Source: Flavobacteriaceae bacterium
GTDB lineage: Bacteria; Bacteroidota; Bacteroidia; Flavobacteriales; Flavobacteriaceae
Length of the DNA: 36,866 nucleotides
Direction: 5' to 3'
Assembly: GCA_002723075.1 (NCBI GenBank)
Contig: PBNJ01000005.1
Coordinates: 1 to 36,866 of the forward strand
The notes under the pieces were generated by a model that was not told the DNA's origin, ran no database searches, and worked only from the letters and a program-made list of their open reading frames with translations. Every line of letters starts with the position of its first letter. The first letter of the stretch is position 1. Below are positions 25,013 through 33,142 of this stretch, piece after piece. The translations under genes were made by a program, and so were the position numbers.

Positions 25013-26718
25013 GCTGTTAATCCTAAGTCACCGCACATCCGATCGATTTTTGCAATCAAAACAGAGCGGATATCATCGTATTCAGATTGTTTAGGAAGCG
25101 GGCTGTTCACACTAAAATAAAACTTGATTTTAGGTTCTGTTCCACTTGGTCGAACTGCAACCTTGGCACCATCTTCTGTCGTAAATATAAGAACATCTGA
25201 TTTGGGGAGGTTTATGATTTCTTTTTTACTCTCAATGCAATTGTGCAGGACGCCAACTTTAAAATCTTCAATGGTTTTGATTCGCACTCCACCGATTTGC
25301 TCAGGAGGGGATTTGCGAAGATTTTCCATCATTTGCTGAATTTGGAAAACACCTTCTTTTCCTTTTTTGACAAATGACACAAGCTTTTCCTGAAATAAAC
25401 CATAGGCTTTATAAGCTTTAAGCAATTGGTCGAAAAAGCTTTCTCCATTTGATATGGCAGTAGATGCGACCTCACAAGCCAGTAGGGCTGCAGTAACAGC
25501 ATCTTTATCGCGAACAAAATCTCCGACCATAAACCCAAAACTCTCCTCGCCACCACCTAGAAATTTTTCACTTGGATAATCTTCAATCATTTTGGCAATC
25601 CATTTAAATCCTGTGAGTCCGATTTTACAATCGACATTGTAGTGCGACGCCAACACTGACATCATCGGAGTAGAAACGACCGTTGACCCAATAAAGTAGT
25701 CCTGATTTTGCTCTCGCTTAACCCGGTCGAGGATAAACTGTGTCATCACAATCATCGTTTGATTGCCGTTGAGCAATTCCATTTCACCCTTGTGATTGCG
25801 AACTGCAATTCCCAATCGGTCTGCGTCGGGGTCTGTCCCAATCACAATATCGGCTTGGACTTCTTCAGCTTTTTGGAGTGCCATTGCGAGTGCGGCTGGC
25901 TCCTCTGGGTTGGGAGAGTCCACCGTTGGAAAATCCCCATCTGGCTCGGCTTGCTCTTCAACGATATGGACTTGCGTGTAACCAGCTTTTTGCAAAACAG
26001 CAGGAATAGCCGTGATCGAAGTCCCGTGTAAAGAGGTAAACACAACTTTGAGTTGCGAGCGATCTCCGTCACCTAAACGCCCATTGATGACACATGCATT
26101 TTGAAACGCCTCATCGATGTTTTTATCTATCAGAGTGATATTCTCGTGTTTTGCAGCAAATTGAATGTCTGAAAAATCAACGGCATTAATTTCATCAATA
26201 ATGGCTTTGTCATGCGGAGGTACGATCTGACCTCCATCTTCCCAATATACCTTGTATCCATTGTACTCTGGCGGGTTATGGGAAGCAGTGAGTACCACTC
26301 CACACTGCGCACCCAGTTCTCGAACAGCAAAGGAAATCTCTGGTGTGGGTCGAAGTGCAGAAAAGAGATAGACATCGATATCGTTAGATGAGAAAATATC
26401 AGCAACGGTTTGCGCAAGCGTGTCACTCTGGTGTCTGCAATCATAGCCAATAATCACTTTGGCTCTTTTTTCTGGGAAGCTCTTTTTGATATAATTGCAA
26501 AGACCTTGGGTATTTCGTCCAAATGTATAGCGATTCACTCTGTTGGTACCGACCCCCATGATTCCACGCATTCCCCCAGTTCCAAAGGAAAGATCCGTAT
26601 AAAAGGCATCCTCGAGTGCTTTTGGATTGCTGAGAAGGGCATTGACATTCTCTTGGGTTTCCTTGTCGAAAGGGACTTGTTGCCATTTGGCAACTTGATC
26701 CATAAAGTTGTGATTCAT
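25009..26718 (-). CDS. Phosphoglucomutase/phosphomannomutase (phospho-sugar mutase)
   Basis: 569 aa alpha-D-phosphohexomutase that interconverts hexose 1- and 6-phosphates, supplying precursors for polysaccharides. The four family blocks are present: TASHNPPEYNGYKVYW with phosphoserine Ser146, metal-binding DPDADRLGIAV, sugar-binding GGGEESFGFM, and phosphate-binding RPSGTEPKIKFYF near the C-terminus. The length fits the PGM2/PgcA-type mutases of Bacteroidetes. The frame begins with a TTG at 26721, but the adjacent ATG at 26718 is the natural start; a third Met follows at codon 5. Overlaps the MsbA-like gene by 4 bp. Substrate preference (glucose or mannose phosphate) cannot be read from sequence alone. 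Confidence 0.93.
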   Translation of the reverse strand: MNHNFMDQVAKWQQVPFDKETQENVNALLSNPKALEDAFYTDLSFGTGGMRGIMGVGTNRVNRYTFGRNTQGLCNYIKKSFPEKRAKVIIGYDCRHQSDTLAQTVADIFSSNDIDVYLFSALRPTPEISFAVRELGAQCGVVLTASHNPPEYNGYKVYWEDGGQIVPPHDKAIIDEINAVDFSDIQFAAKHENITLIDKNIDEAFQNACVINGRLGDGDRSQLKVVFTSLHGTSITAIPAVLQKAGYTQVHIVEEQAEPDGDFPTVDSPNPEEPAALAMALQKAEEVQADIVIGTDPDADRLGIAVRNHKGEMELLNGNQTMIVMTQFILDRVKREQNQDYFIGSTVVSTPMMSVLASHYNVDCKIGLTGFKWIAKMIEDYPSEKFLGGGEESFGFMVGDFVRDKDAVTAALLACEVASTAISNGESFFDQLLKAYKAYGLFQEKLVSFVKKGKEGVFQIQQMMENLRKSPPEQIGGVRIKTIEDFKVGVLHNCIESKKEIINLPKSDVLIFTTEDGAKVAVRPSGTEPKIKFYFSVNSPLPKQSEYDDIRSVLIAKIDRMCGDLGLTA

Positions 26719-26770
26719 CAAATTCGATTACAAGCGGTAAATTTAGGTAATCCTTTCGTTATTTATCGCT

Positions 26771-27712
26771 TCACAGTGTTTCGCGAATCCGATAATTTGG
26801 GGTTTTGTTTCGACTTCGCATAAAAAGCTCTGCTAAAAACCCAGCCAGGAAAAACTGACTCCCCAAAATCATGGTCGTCAAAGCCAAGTAAAATTCAGGT
26901 CTATCGGTGATTAGACGTCCTTTGGTTTCCAAATAGAGTTTGTCAATCCCCAAATACAAGGCAAAGCCAAATCCCGTGACGAGCATCAAGGAGCCAATCA
27001 GACCGAAAAAATGCATGGGACGCTTTCCAAACCGCTGAACAAATAACAGCGTAACAAGGTCTAAAAACCCTTTTATAAAGCGATCTGCACCAAATTTGGT
27101 TTTTCCATATTTTCGAGCACTGTGTTGTACAACATGCTCACCAATGGCGCGATATCCAGCATGCTTGGCCAATAAAGGAATATAGCGGTGCATCTCACCA
27201 TGTACTTGTATGGCTTTTACCACTTCCTTTTTGTATGCCTTTAACCCACAATTGAAATCATGCAGTGGAATGCCAGAAAATTGGCGGGCAGCCCAATTGA
27301 AAAATTTTGATGGAATGGTTTTGCCAAAAAGCGGGTCATGCCTTACTTTTTTCCAACCGGAAACCACATCGAGATTTTCTTTGATTAACAACTTGTAGAT
27401 TGCTGGTAATTCTTTAGGATTGTCTTGCAAATCCGCATCCATGGTAAAGACAACATCCCCCTGGGCGAGATCAAAACCCACATGTAGGGCTTGGGATTTT
27501 CCAAAGTTTCGTGTGAATTTTACTGCGCGAACACTTGCATCATTTTTAGCAGTGGAACGCACAAATTCCCAACCCTTGTCTTGACTCCCATCATCAACAA
27601 AAATCAACTCATATGACCATATTGTGGACGCCAATACGTCTGTGAGTTGTTGATAAAGCTCTGGTAGTGATTCCTCTTCGTCTAAAAAGGGAATTACTAC
27701 AGATACATCCAT
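26771..27712 (-). CDS. Family 2 glycosyltransferase, polyprenyl-phosphate sugar type (DPM1/GtrB-like)
   Basis: 313 aa GT2 enzyme with GT-A fold. VSVVIPFLDEE is the nucleotide-sugar start, FVDDGSQD and TMDADLQDNP (DXD-type metal site at about 92-94) follow, then the acceptor region SGWKKVRHD and FNCGLKAY. Two C-terminal membrane helices (about 225-245 and 262-290) anchor it, as in enzymes that move a sugar onto undecaprenyl or dolichyl phosphate. The product would serve envelope glycan or lipid A decoration (inference). ATG at 27712 chosen; an in-frame GTG at 27730 would add six residues but the conserved domain begins right at the ATG. 25 bp downstream of the DUF4199 gene. Confidence 0.9.
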   Translation of the reverse strand: MDVSVVIPFLDEEESLPELYQQLTDVLASTIWSYELIFVDDGSQDKGWEFVRSTAKNDASVRAVKFTRNFGKSQALHVGFDLAQGDVVFTMDADLQDNPKELPAIYKLLIKENLDVVSGWKKVRHDPLFGKTIPSKFFNWAARQFSGIPLHDFNCGLKAYKKEVVKAIQVHGEMHRYIPLLAKHAGYRAIGEHVVQHSARKYGKTKFGADRFIKGFLDLVTLLFVQRFGKRPMHFFGLIGSLMLVTGFGFALYLGIDKLYLETKGRLITDRPEFYLALTTMILGSQFFLAGFLAELFMRSRNKTPNYRIRETL

Positions 27713-27737
27713 ATGAGTTGGTTTGCTCACTAGCGAC

Positions 27738-28256
27738 CTATGCTTGGTTTCTTTTGGTAAATAATCCAGTTAAACATCCAACAATCAGACCAAAAAAACA
27801 AGAACTAATTAAAGTAATCGGATAGATCATCCAAAAAAATTGGGCCTGCATATCAATTTGTTGTTGAATCTGATCGGAGGTCATCTGAGGAAACCTTTCT
27901 GTAAGTTGTTTTGCTGAAACCTCATTACCAAATTTTTCAACAAAATCCGGCTCAATGACATTAGTAAATATGAGCAGATAAAACACTCCAATTAGCCCAG
28001 AGACTAAGGCGGTTCCAATGCCGATTTTTAGAGATTGTCTTAAACTTAATAGCCCTCCATTTGCAGTTCGAAAACTGATAATGGCGATAATAATACAAGC
28101 CGCAGACACGACATAATTGACAATCTGAGGAACGCTAGAACCCGAGTATGTCAGGTCCATAAAATGAATCATCAAGCTAAAAGCAATGGTGATAATTGAG
28201 ATGATTATGCCATACTTATAGGCAAAGGAACGAATGGTAGGCGTGCTTGTTTGCAT
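27738..28256 (-). CDS. DUF4199 family membrane protein
   Basis: 172 aa protein with four hydrophobic segments (about 12-30, 44-62, 78-98, 140-165) and a charged region between the last two (NEVSAKQLTERFPQMTSDQI, 107-126 approximately). It matches the DUF4199 family, which is frequent in Bacteroidetes beside GT2 glycosyltransferases of the kind found downstream here. No function is known. The ATG at 28256 heads the minus-strand run through GT2, mutase, exporter and methyltransferase. No clear TAnnTTTG promoter was found upstream. Confidence 0.82.
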   Translation of the reverse strand: MQTSTPTIRSFAYKYGIIISIITIAFSLMIHFMDLTYSGSSVPQIVNYVVSAACIIIAIISFRTANGGLLSLRQSLKIGIGTALVSGLIGVFYLLIFTNVIEPDFVEKFGNEVSAKQLTERFPQMTSDQIQQQIDMQAQFFWMIYPITLISSCFFGLIVGCLTGLFTKRNQA

Positions 28257-28297
28257 GATATTTTGTTTGATTTTATGGTAAAATTAGGAAAAACCAT

Positions 28298-28305
28298 TAA
28301 ATTTG
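28298..28305 (+). promoter_or_regulatory. Candidate -7 box for the L31 gene (TAAATTTG)
   Basis: Exact TAnnTTTG match 25 nt before the rpmE2 ATG. No TTG lies at proper -33 spacing; the nearest is 28 nt upstream. ATGGT (28275-28279) and ACCAT (28293-28297) form a short inverted repeat across the spacer. The divergent DUF4199 gene shares this 74-bp gap. Confidence 0.45.
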
Positions 28306-28330
28306 CGCTCATTTTAATTATAATCAAAGC

Positions 28331-28582
28331 ATGAAATCAGGTATTCATCCCGAAAATTACAGATTAGTAGCTTTCAAAGATATGTCTAACGACGATGTTT
28401 TTATTACCAAGTCAACTGCCAATTCAAAAGAGACGATCGACGTTGATGGTGTTGAATATCCTTTGATCAAGCTTGAGATTTCGCGAACATCACACCCATA
28501 CTACACTGGTAAAGCCAAATTGGTTGATACCGCTGGACGAATTGATAAGTTCAAAAACAAATACGCAAAGTTTAAAAAGTAA
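28331..28582 (+). CDS. rpmE2: 50S ribosomal protein L31 type B
   Basis: 83 aa ribosomal large-subunit protein bridging the subunits. The start [19 protein letters not shown] and the [10 protein letters not shown] stretch are typical of type B L31. It contains no cysteine at all, so this is the zinc-independent (C-minus) form. Such forms are zinc-responsive in bacteria that also have a zinc-binding copy; in Bacteroidetes they are often the only copy. Followed by a strong terminator, so it is a single-gene unit. Confidence 0.95.
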   Translation: MKSGIHPENYRLVAFKDMSNDDVFITKSTANSKETIDVDGVEYPLIKLEISRTSHPYYTGKAKLVDTAGRIDKFKNKYAKFKK

Positions 28583-28597
28583 ACTTTTCACAAATCG

Positions 28598-28624
28598 AAC
28601 CTCTCATTCGAGAGGTTTTTTTAT
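28598..28624 (+). terminator. Intrinsic terminator after rpmE2
   Basis: AACCTCTC (28598-28605), loop ATTC, GAGAGGTT (28610-28617), then a run of T to 28622. Perfect 8-bp stem with a tetraloop and U-tract, 15 bp after the L31 stop codon. Confidence 0.9.
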
Positions 28625-28645
28625 TTTTAGACTTTACGACTACCC

Positions 28646-29812
28646 ATGCACATCCGATTGTTTGATGGAAAAGACAGAGAGCATTTGCTCCCGTTTGTTT
28701 ATTTGCGTCCTGTAGCCGATGTATTTATGGGAGCTCTCACATTTCGAGATCGATGGAAACATTTACTAGCAGATTCGGTTAGCGTTGAAACAGTCGACAG
28801 TTTGCAGGAGTCCGAAGAATCAACCCCCGATCGTTGTGTGCTTGCCGCTTTGCTTCCAACAACAAGTTTTGTAGAAGCAGTTCAGTCATTGACACCCAAT
28901 CAAAAATTGGTTTGTGATGGTTTGGTTTTGGCATATCATGGCGAACTTCCTTCCAATGACCCAGCTCTTGCTTCTTATCAAAGCATTTCTATCGATCAAT
29001 CAGCGTTTACCCATATCAAACATTCATGGGACATTTTCTTGTGCAATGTGCATGCTCTTGCGCATGATATCCCGTTGTTGTCAAAAAATCGAATTTCAAA
29101 TGCGATTTCAGACACCAATTTGACCATTGGTGTCGGCTCGATTTTTATTGGCTCGCAAGTCAATATGGAAGGGGTTACCCTAAATACTACCGATGGTCCA
29201 ATCTTTATTGATGAAGGCGCTACCATCATGGAAGGGTCTTTGTTGAGAGGGCCTTTGTATGTCGGGAAAAATAGTGTGATTAAAATGAGCACCAAGGTTT
29301 ATGCGAACTGCTCCATTGGTCCAAGTGTTAAAGTCGGTGGCGAAATCAACAATGTGGTCTTTTTTGGAAATAGCAACAAAGGGCATGATGGCTTTTTGGG
29401 CAATGCGGTGATCGGGGAGTGGTGCAATATTGGCGCAGGAACCGATGCTTCCAATCTAAAAAATGATTATGGACTCGTACGGGTTTGGGATTATGCAAGT
29501 GGCAATTTCGCCAAAACAGACTTACAGTTTTGTGGACTTTTGATGGGCGATCACTCCCAATGTGCAATTCAAACTACTTTTAATACGGCTACGGTTGTGG
29601 GGATTTGTTGTAACTTATTTGGTCATGGATTTCCACGTCAGTTTATCCCCAGTTTTTCAAGAGGAGGCGCACAGGGGTTTGCCGAAAATCGATTGGATAA
29701 AGTCATCGAAACTGCAATAGCAATGAAGAAACGTAGGGGCATTGATTTTACTTCTGCTGATCACGATCGCTTACAAGATATTTTTCAAAAGACTGCCAGC
29801 TTCCGAAATTAA
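28646..29812 (+). CDS. GlmU-like putative sugar nucleotidyltransferase with left-handed beta-helix
   Basis: 388 aa protein of the Bacteroidetes GlmU-like family (NTP_transf_4 type). The N-terminal part has the RPVADVFMGALTFRDRW segment (21-37) but lacks the GXGTRM pyrophosphorylase loop of true GlmU. From about residue 158 hexapeptide repeats form a left-handed beta-helix; GHDGFLGNAVIGEWCNIGAGT (246-266, cited in part) resembles the acetyltransferase site of GlmU and includes His247. It may be an acyl- or nucleotidyltransferase in sugar metabolism, but activity is unproven. ATG at 28646, 24 bp after the L31 terminator; the promoter is unclear (TATTTTTA at 28622 is one base off consensus). Its TAA overlaps the stop of the convergent lipoprotein gene. 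Confidence 0.8.
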   Translation: MHIRLFDGKDREHLLPFVYLRPVADVFMGALTFRDRWKHLLADSVSVETVDSLQESEESTPDRCVLAALLPTTSFVEAVQSLTPNQKLVCDGLVLAYHGELPSNDPALASYQSISIDQSAFTHIKHSWDIFLCNVHALAHDIPLLSKNRISNAISDTNLTIGVGSIFIGSQVNMEGVTLNTTDGPIFIDEGATIMEGSLLRGPLYVGKNSVIKMSTKVYANCSIGPSVKVGGEINNVVFFGNSNKGHDGFLGNAVIGEWCNIGAGTDASNLKNDYGLVRVWDYASGNFAKTDLQFCGLLMGDHSQCAIQTTFNTATVVGICCNLFGHGFPRQFIPSFSRGGAQGFAENRLDKVIETAIAMKKRRGIDFTSADHDRLQDIFQKTASFRN

Positions 29813-31467
29813 TTCGGGTTTACTTTTTTTACATTTCGCAAGTCAAGCATATTCACTGGATTGGGAATCATTCCCTCCACATTTGGGTGGACAAACCGAA
29901 GAACCTCATCATAATACAATAGGATAAAAGGGGCTTGATCGACGAGTTGTTGGTCTAATCGTGAAATCAACGCATTGCGGCGATTCGTATCTAACTCCTC
30001 AGCAACCGCTTTGTATCCTTGGTCAAAAGCATTGCTGTTAAAGTGAGTATAATTTGGGCCATTGGGTGAAAAATTATCCGATTGATAGGGGAGAAGATAG
30101 TTCTCAGGGTCGGGGTAATCGGCAACCCAACTGGCGCGAAACAATTCCAATTTTCCATTTGACTTGGCTTCCCGCAAGGCCGCTGGAGGCATCACTTCGA
30201 TTTTGATGGTAATCCCGATTTGTTGGTAAACATTTTGAAGGTATGTACACAAATCAACGTAGTTGGCGTCGGTTGCCAAGGTCAGTGTGGGCGTCTGGAT
30301 ACCCGTGTCATTTCGAAACTGATCGACCAATTCTTTCGCTTTTTCGGGTTCATAGGCATATCCCTTTACATTGAAATCATCATTTAGCCCATCGGGGATA
30401 AAGCCTTTGTTTGCAGGACGTCCGATATTGTTTTTTAAAAATCGAATCATCTCCTCGCGATCGAGACCATAGTTCAGTGCTTTGCGAAGAGCAAGGGATT
30501 GAATTTCGGGAAGTTCAGCATCCAAATAAATGCCGATGTACTCCGTGTTGAGGTAGGGAGAACGAAGAAGTTTGACCTTGTCGACGTACTTTGCTTGCAG
30601 TTGCCCTTTTTTGTCGAGGAGTTCATCTTTATAAGATGCATCTAGGGAGTTGATCATATCCAGTTTCCCTTGGATAAACAATAGAAATTCACTTTGCTTA
30701 TCGGGTACAAAAGTGATGGCCACTGATTCGAGGTGTGGTAGGCGATCTCCATTCTGCTCTTTTTCGAAATACAAGGGATGTTTTCGCAGCACCATTTTGA
30801 GATTTTGCTTCCATGCCTTTACATAAAAGGGTCCTGTACCGATGGGTTGAACGCCGATGGTGCTTTGGGGGTCGTTTCCAAGTTCTTTTGGGAGTACGCT
30901 GAGGTATTTCATGCTGAGAATCCCCAAAAATGGACTAAACGGATTTGTCAGCTCGATTTTTAGCGTATGGTCGTCTATGGCTTCATAGCTTTTTACGCTT
31001 TCGAGGGTCCACAGACCAGGTGATGCGATGGATTTGTCTCGAATCCGATCAAAGCTATACACAAAGTCACTGGCGGTTACCGTTCTTGTTTGTTGATCTC
31101 CAAAGATTTCGGACTCATGAAAATAGGCATCATCACGCAGGTAAAAGACATAGGTTTTGGCATCTTCAGAAATCTCCCAATGTGTGGCGATATCGGGTTG
31201 AATAGCAAGCTTATGATCGAGTCGTACAAGACCGTTGAAAATTTGATTCATCGCCCAAATACTTCGTAAATCTCGGGCGTAGGCAGGGTCTAGGGTATTG
31301 ATATTTTCATGAACATTAAGACGAAACACCTTGTGGGAATCCATCGCCACATTGGGAGAGCAACCAGTTAACAGGCCAATGAGAATGGAAATAGATCCAA
31401 TCAAAATCAATTGATATTTTTTGTTCCTTTTCAAGGATATTATATTTGCACCATAAAAATAAACCAA
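29809..31467 (-). CDS. Peptide/oligopeptide ABC transporter substrate-binding lipoprotein (SBP_bac_5)
   Basis: About 552 aa solute-binding protein of the DppA/OppA family. A lipoprotein signal peptide is clear: basic SLKRNKK, a hydrophobic core, lipobox LLTGC with the lipidated cysteine at residue 36. Family features include LNVHENINTLDPAY, YVFYLRDDAYFHE, IGTGPFYVKAW, LRKALNYGLDREEM and the C-terminal PYQSDNFSPNGPNYTHFNSNAFD region (cited in outline). The first TTG at 31467 gives 552 aa. A TTG at 31434 gives 541 aa with a tighter signal peptide (basic residues straight after the start), and I prefer that biologically although the longer frame is listed. No permease or ATPase is adjacent. Stops overlap with the GlmU-like gene (TTAA). 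Confidence 0.85.
   Translation of the reverse strand: MVYFYGANIISLKRNKKYQLILIGSISILIGLLTGCSPNVAMDSHKVFRLNVHENINTLDPAYARDLRSIWAMNQIFNGLVRLDHKLAIQPDIATHWEISEDAKTYVFYLRDDAYFHESEIFGDQQTRTVTASDFVYSFDRIRDKSIASPGLWTLESVKSYEAIDDHTLKIELTNPFSPFLGILSMKYLSVLPKELGNDPQSTIGVQPIGTGPFYVKAWKQNLKMVLRKHPLYFEKEQNGDRLPHLESVAITFVPDKQSEFLLFIQGKLDMINSLDASYKDELLDKKGQLQAKYVDKVKLLRSPYLNTEYIGIYLDAELPEIQSLALRKALNYGLDREEMIRFLKNNIGRPANKGFIPDGLNDDFNVKGYAYEPEKAKELVDQFRNDTGIQTPTLTLATDANYVDLCTYLQNVYQQIGITIKIEVMPPAALREAKSNGKLELFRASWVADYPDPENYLLPYQSDNFSPNGPNYTHFNSNAFDQGYKAVAEELDTNRRNALISRLDQQLVDQAPFILLYYDEVLRFVHPNVEGMIPNPVNMLDLRNVKKVNPN
31421..31448 (+). promoter_or_regulatory. mtaB promoter (TTG-N17-TATATTTG)
   Basis: TTG (31421-31423) and TATATTTG (31441-31448) with 17-nt spacing match the Bacteroidetes consensus fully. 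It gives a leader of roughly 27 nt before the TTG start at 31481. The element lies inside the 5' end of the oppositely oriented lipoprotein gene. Confidence 0.7.
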
Positions 31468-31480
31468 TTCATCATAAGTC

Positions 31481-32788
31481 TTGACACCTGCTACTGTTGC
31501 TTTTCAAACCTTGGGTTGTAAACTCAATTTTTCAGAGACCTCTACTTTGGCACGTAAGTTTGTTGCGGCAGGTTATGAGCGCGTTCCTTTTGAAATGAAT
31601 GCAGACGTTTATGTTATTAATACTTGCTCAGTTACAGAGAATGCAGATAATAAGTTTACCGCCCTTGCTCGTCAAACACGTCAGCGCAATCCTGATGCTT
31701 TTTTGATTGCGGTTGGGTGTTTTGCGCAACTCCAACCAGAAGAGATCGCGAAAGAGGATAGCGTTGATTTGGTATTGGGCGCAAAAGAAAAGTTTGATAT
31801 CATTTCGTATTTGGGTGATTTGTCTAGACCTGAACAAACGCAAGTTCACGCTTGTGCCATTGAAGAGACAGACACCTATGTTGGGAGTTACGCCATTGGC
31901 GAGCGAACACGTGCTTTTTTAAAGGTGCAAGATGGTTGCGATTATAAATGTACCTATTGCACGATTCCACAAGCTCGTGGAATTTCACGAAGTGATACCT
32001 TAGACAATGTGATTCGCCAAGCAAAAGAGATTGTCAGTCAGGGGATCAAGGAAATTGTATTGACGGGGGTCAATATTGGTGACTATGGCAAGGGAGAGTT
32101 TGGCAATAAAAAGCACGAGCACACTTTTTTTGAATTGGTTCAAGCTCTTGATAATGTTGAGGGAATCGAGCGTTTTCGGATTTCTTCTATCGAGCCCAAC
32201 CTATTGTCAGAAGAGTTAATCGACTTTGTTGCGCATTCAAAGCGGTTTGTTCCCCACTTTCATATTCCTCTGCAAAGTGGGAATAACGAAATTTTGGGGC
32301 AAATGCGTCGGCGTTACCAGCGCGAATTGTATGTCGATCGGGTCAATCAAATCAAACGTTTGATGCCTGACGCTTGCATAGGTGTGGATGTTATTGTTGG
32401 TTTTCCTGGAGAATCAGATCAACACTTTCTAGATACCTATGCATTCTTAGTTGACCTCCCAATATCTTACCTTCACGTTTTTTCCTATTCCGAACGACCC
32501 AATACACCGGCTGCTGAGATGGAAAACCAAATATCAAAGTCGATAAAAAACAAGCGATCTAAGATGTTGCGCGGCTTGTCTGCCAAAAAGCGGTATGCCT
32601 TTTACGATAGTCAACTCCAAAAAACAAAAACCATCCTTTTTGAAGCGGAGAACAAGGAAGGATACATCCATGGATTTACAGAAAATTATGTAAAAGTCAG
32701 AATACCATGGGACCCTGCCCTTCAAAATCAGACCATACAAGCTACCCTAGCTGAGATTGATCAGAAGGGGATGGTGAGACTCGCCTAA
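31481..32788 (+). CDS. mtaB: tRNA t6A37 methylthiotransferase MtaB
   Basis: 435 aa radical-SAM methylthiotransferase that converts t6A37 to ms2t6A in ANN-decoding tRNAs. The N-terminal UPF0004 domain has three cluster cysteines, Cys13 (TLGCKLN), Cys49 (INTCSVT) and Cys80 (AVGCFAQ). The radical-SAM motif CX3CX2C is Cys153, Cys157 and Cys160 (DGCDYKCTYCTIP). LTGVNIGDYG and the C-terminal TRAM-like domain follow. TLGCKLN and the overall pattern favour MtaB over MiaB or RimO. The start is TTG at 31481: the frame is closed by TAA at 31475, and the promoter sits just upstream. It converges with a small GNAT-like gene 11 bp away. Confidence 0.93.
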   Translation: MTPATVAFQTLGCKLNFSETSTLARKFVAAGYERVPFEMNADVYVINTCSVTENADNKFTALARQTRQRNPDAFLIAVGCFAQLQPEEIAKEDSVDLVLGAKEKFDIISYLGDLSRPEQTQVHACAIEETDTYVGSYAIGERTRAFLKVQDGCDYKCTYCTIPQARGISRSDTLDNVIRQAKEIVSQGIKEIVLTGVNIGDYGKGEFGNKKHEHTFFELVQALDNVEGIERFRISSIEPNLLSEELIDFVAHSKRFVPHFHIPLQSGNNEILGQMRRRYQRELYVDRVNQIKRLMPDACIGVDVIVGFPGESDQHFLDTYAFLVDLPISYLHVFSYSERPNTPAAEMENQISKSIKNKRSKMLRGLSAKKRYAFYDSQLQKTKTILFEAENKEGYIHGFTENYVKVRIPWDPALQNQTIQATLAEIDQKGMVRLA

Positions 32789-32799
32789 AATGTTTTGGT

Positions 32800-33084
32800 T
32801 TAGATTCGAACGCCAACAGGAAGCATACTGCGATACCTCTTGTTTTTTCTAATAAAACTGACGATTTCAGGGCTAGTCGGCATCATACTTACGTTGCGAT
32901 CTTCGATAATGGAAAGAACTTCTTTAATGAACTCTTCCTTAAAAGATGCGTCTTCGTGATTTTGAGGTAAAATCAGCTTCGTCAGAAAAATCTTTCTCTC
33001 TTGCTGAGCGTACTCAATCTTAGCCAAGCCACTGGCTGTTTCGGTTTCAAATTGACGCAAAAAGGAATTGTCTGTAATTTCCAT
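32800..33084 (-). CDS. Small GNAT-fold protein (Acetyltransf_CG / YjdJ-like)
   Basis: 94 aa protein resembling the short GCN5-related N-acetyltransferase family PF14542: NSFLRQFETETASGLAKIEY corresponds to the first strands, and VSMMPTSPEIVSFIRKNKRY to the last strand-helix. The usual acetyl-CoA loop (R/Q-G-X-G-X-A/G) is not visible; the equivalent place reads LPQNHEDASF. It may be an inactive or altered member. Conserved flavobacterial relatives look similar by memory. ATG at 33084, with a TAAATTTG box 16 nt upstream on the minus strand. Confidence 0.7.
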   Translation of the reverse strand: MEITDNSFLRQFETETASGLAKIEYAQQERKIFLTKLILPQNHEDASFKEEFIKEVLSIIEDRNVSMMPTSPEIVSFIRKNKRYRSMLPVGVRI

Positions 33085-33100
33085 ATAGTCTAATTTTCTG

Positions 33101-33108
33101 CAAATTTA
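33101..33108 (-). promoter_or_regulatory. Candidate -7 box for the small GNAT gene (TAAATTTG)
   Basis: Minus-strand exact TAnnTTTG match, 16 nt before the ATG at 33084. No TTG at the -33 distance. Confidence 0.4.
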
Positions 33109-33127
33109 AGCAAAATAAAAAAGACTG

Positions 33128-33135
33128 TAGTTTTG
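33128..33135 (+). promoter_or_regulatory. -7 box TAGTTTTG close to the alpha/beta hydrolase start
   Basis: Exact TAnnTTTG match ending 7 nt before the ATG at 33143. Use of this box would leave only a few bases of leader. No TTG at -33 spacing. Confidence 0.4.
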
Positions 33136-33142
33136 TAGTGTC

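Noticed and set aside
28275-28297. ATGGT/ACCAT inverted repeat upstream of the L31 gene, considered as a Zur-type site
   Set aside because: Only 5-bp arms with a 13-nt spacer, no match to a known zinc-regulator operator, and no second zinc-binding L31 is visible.
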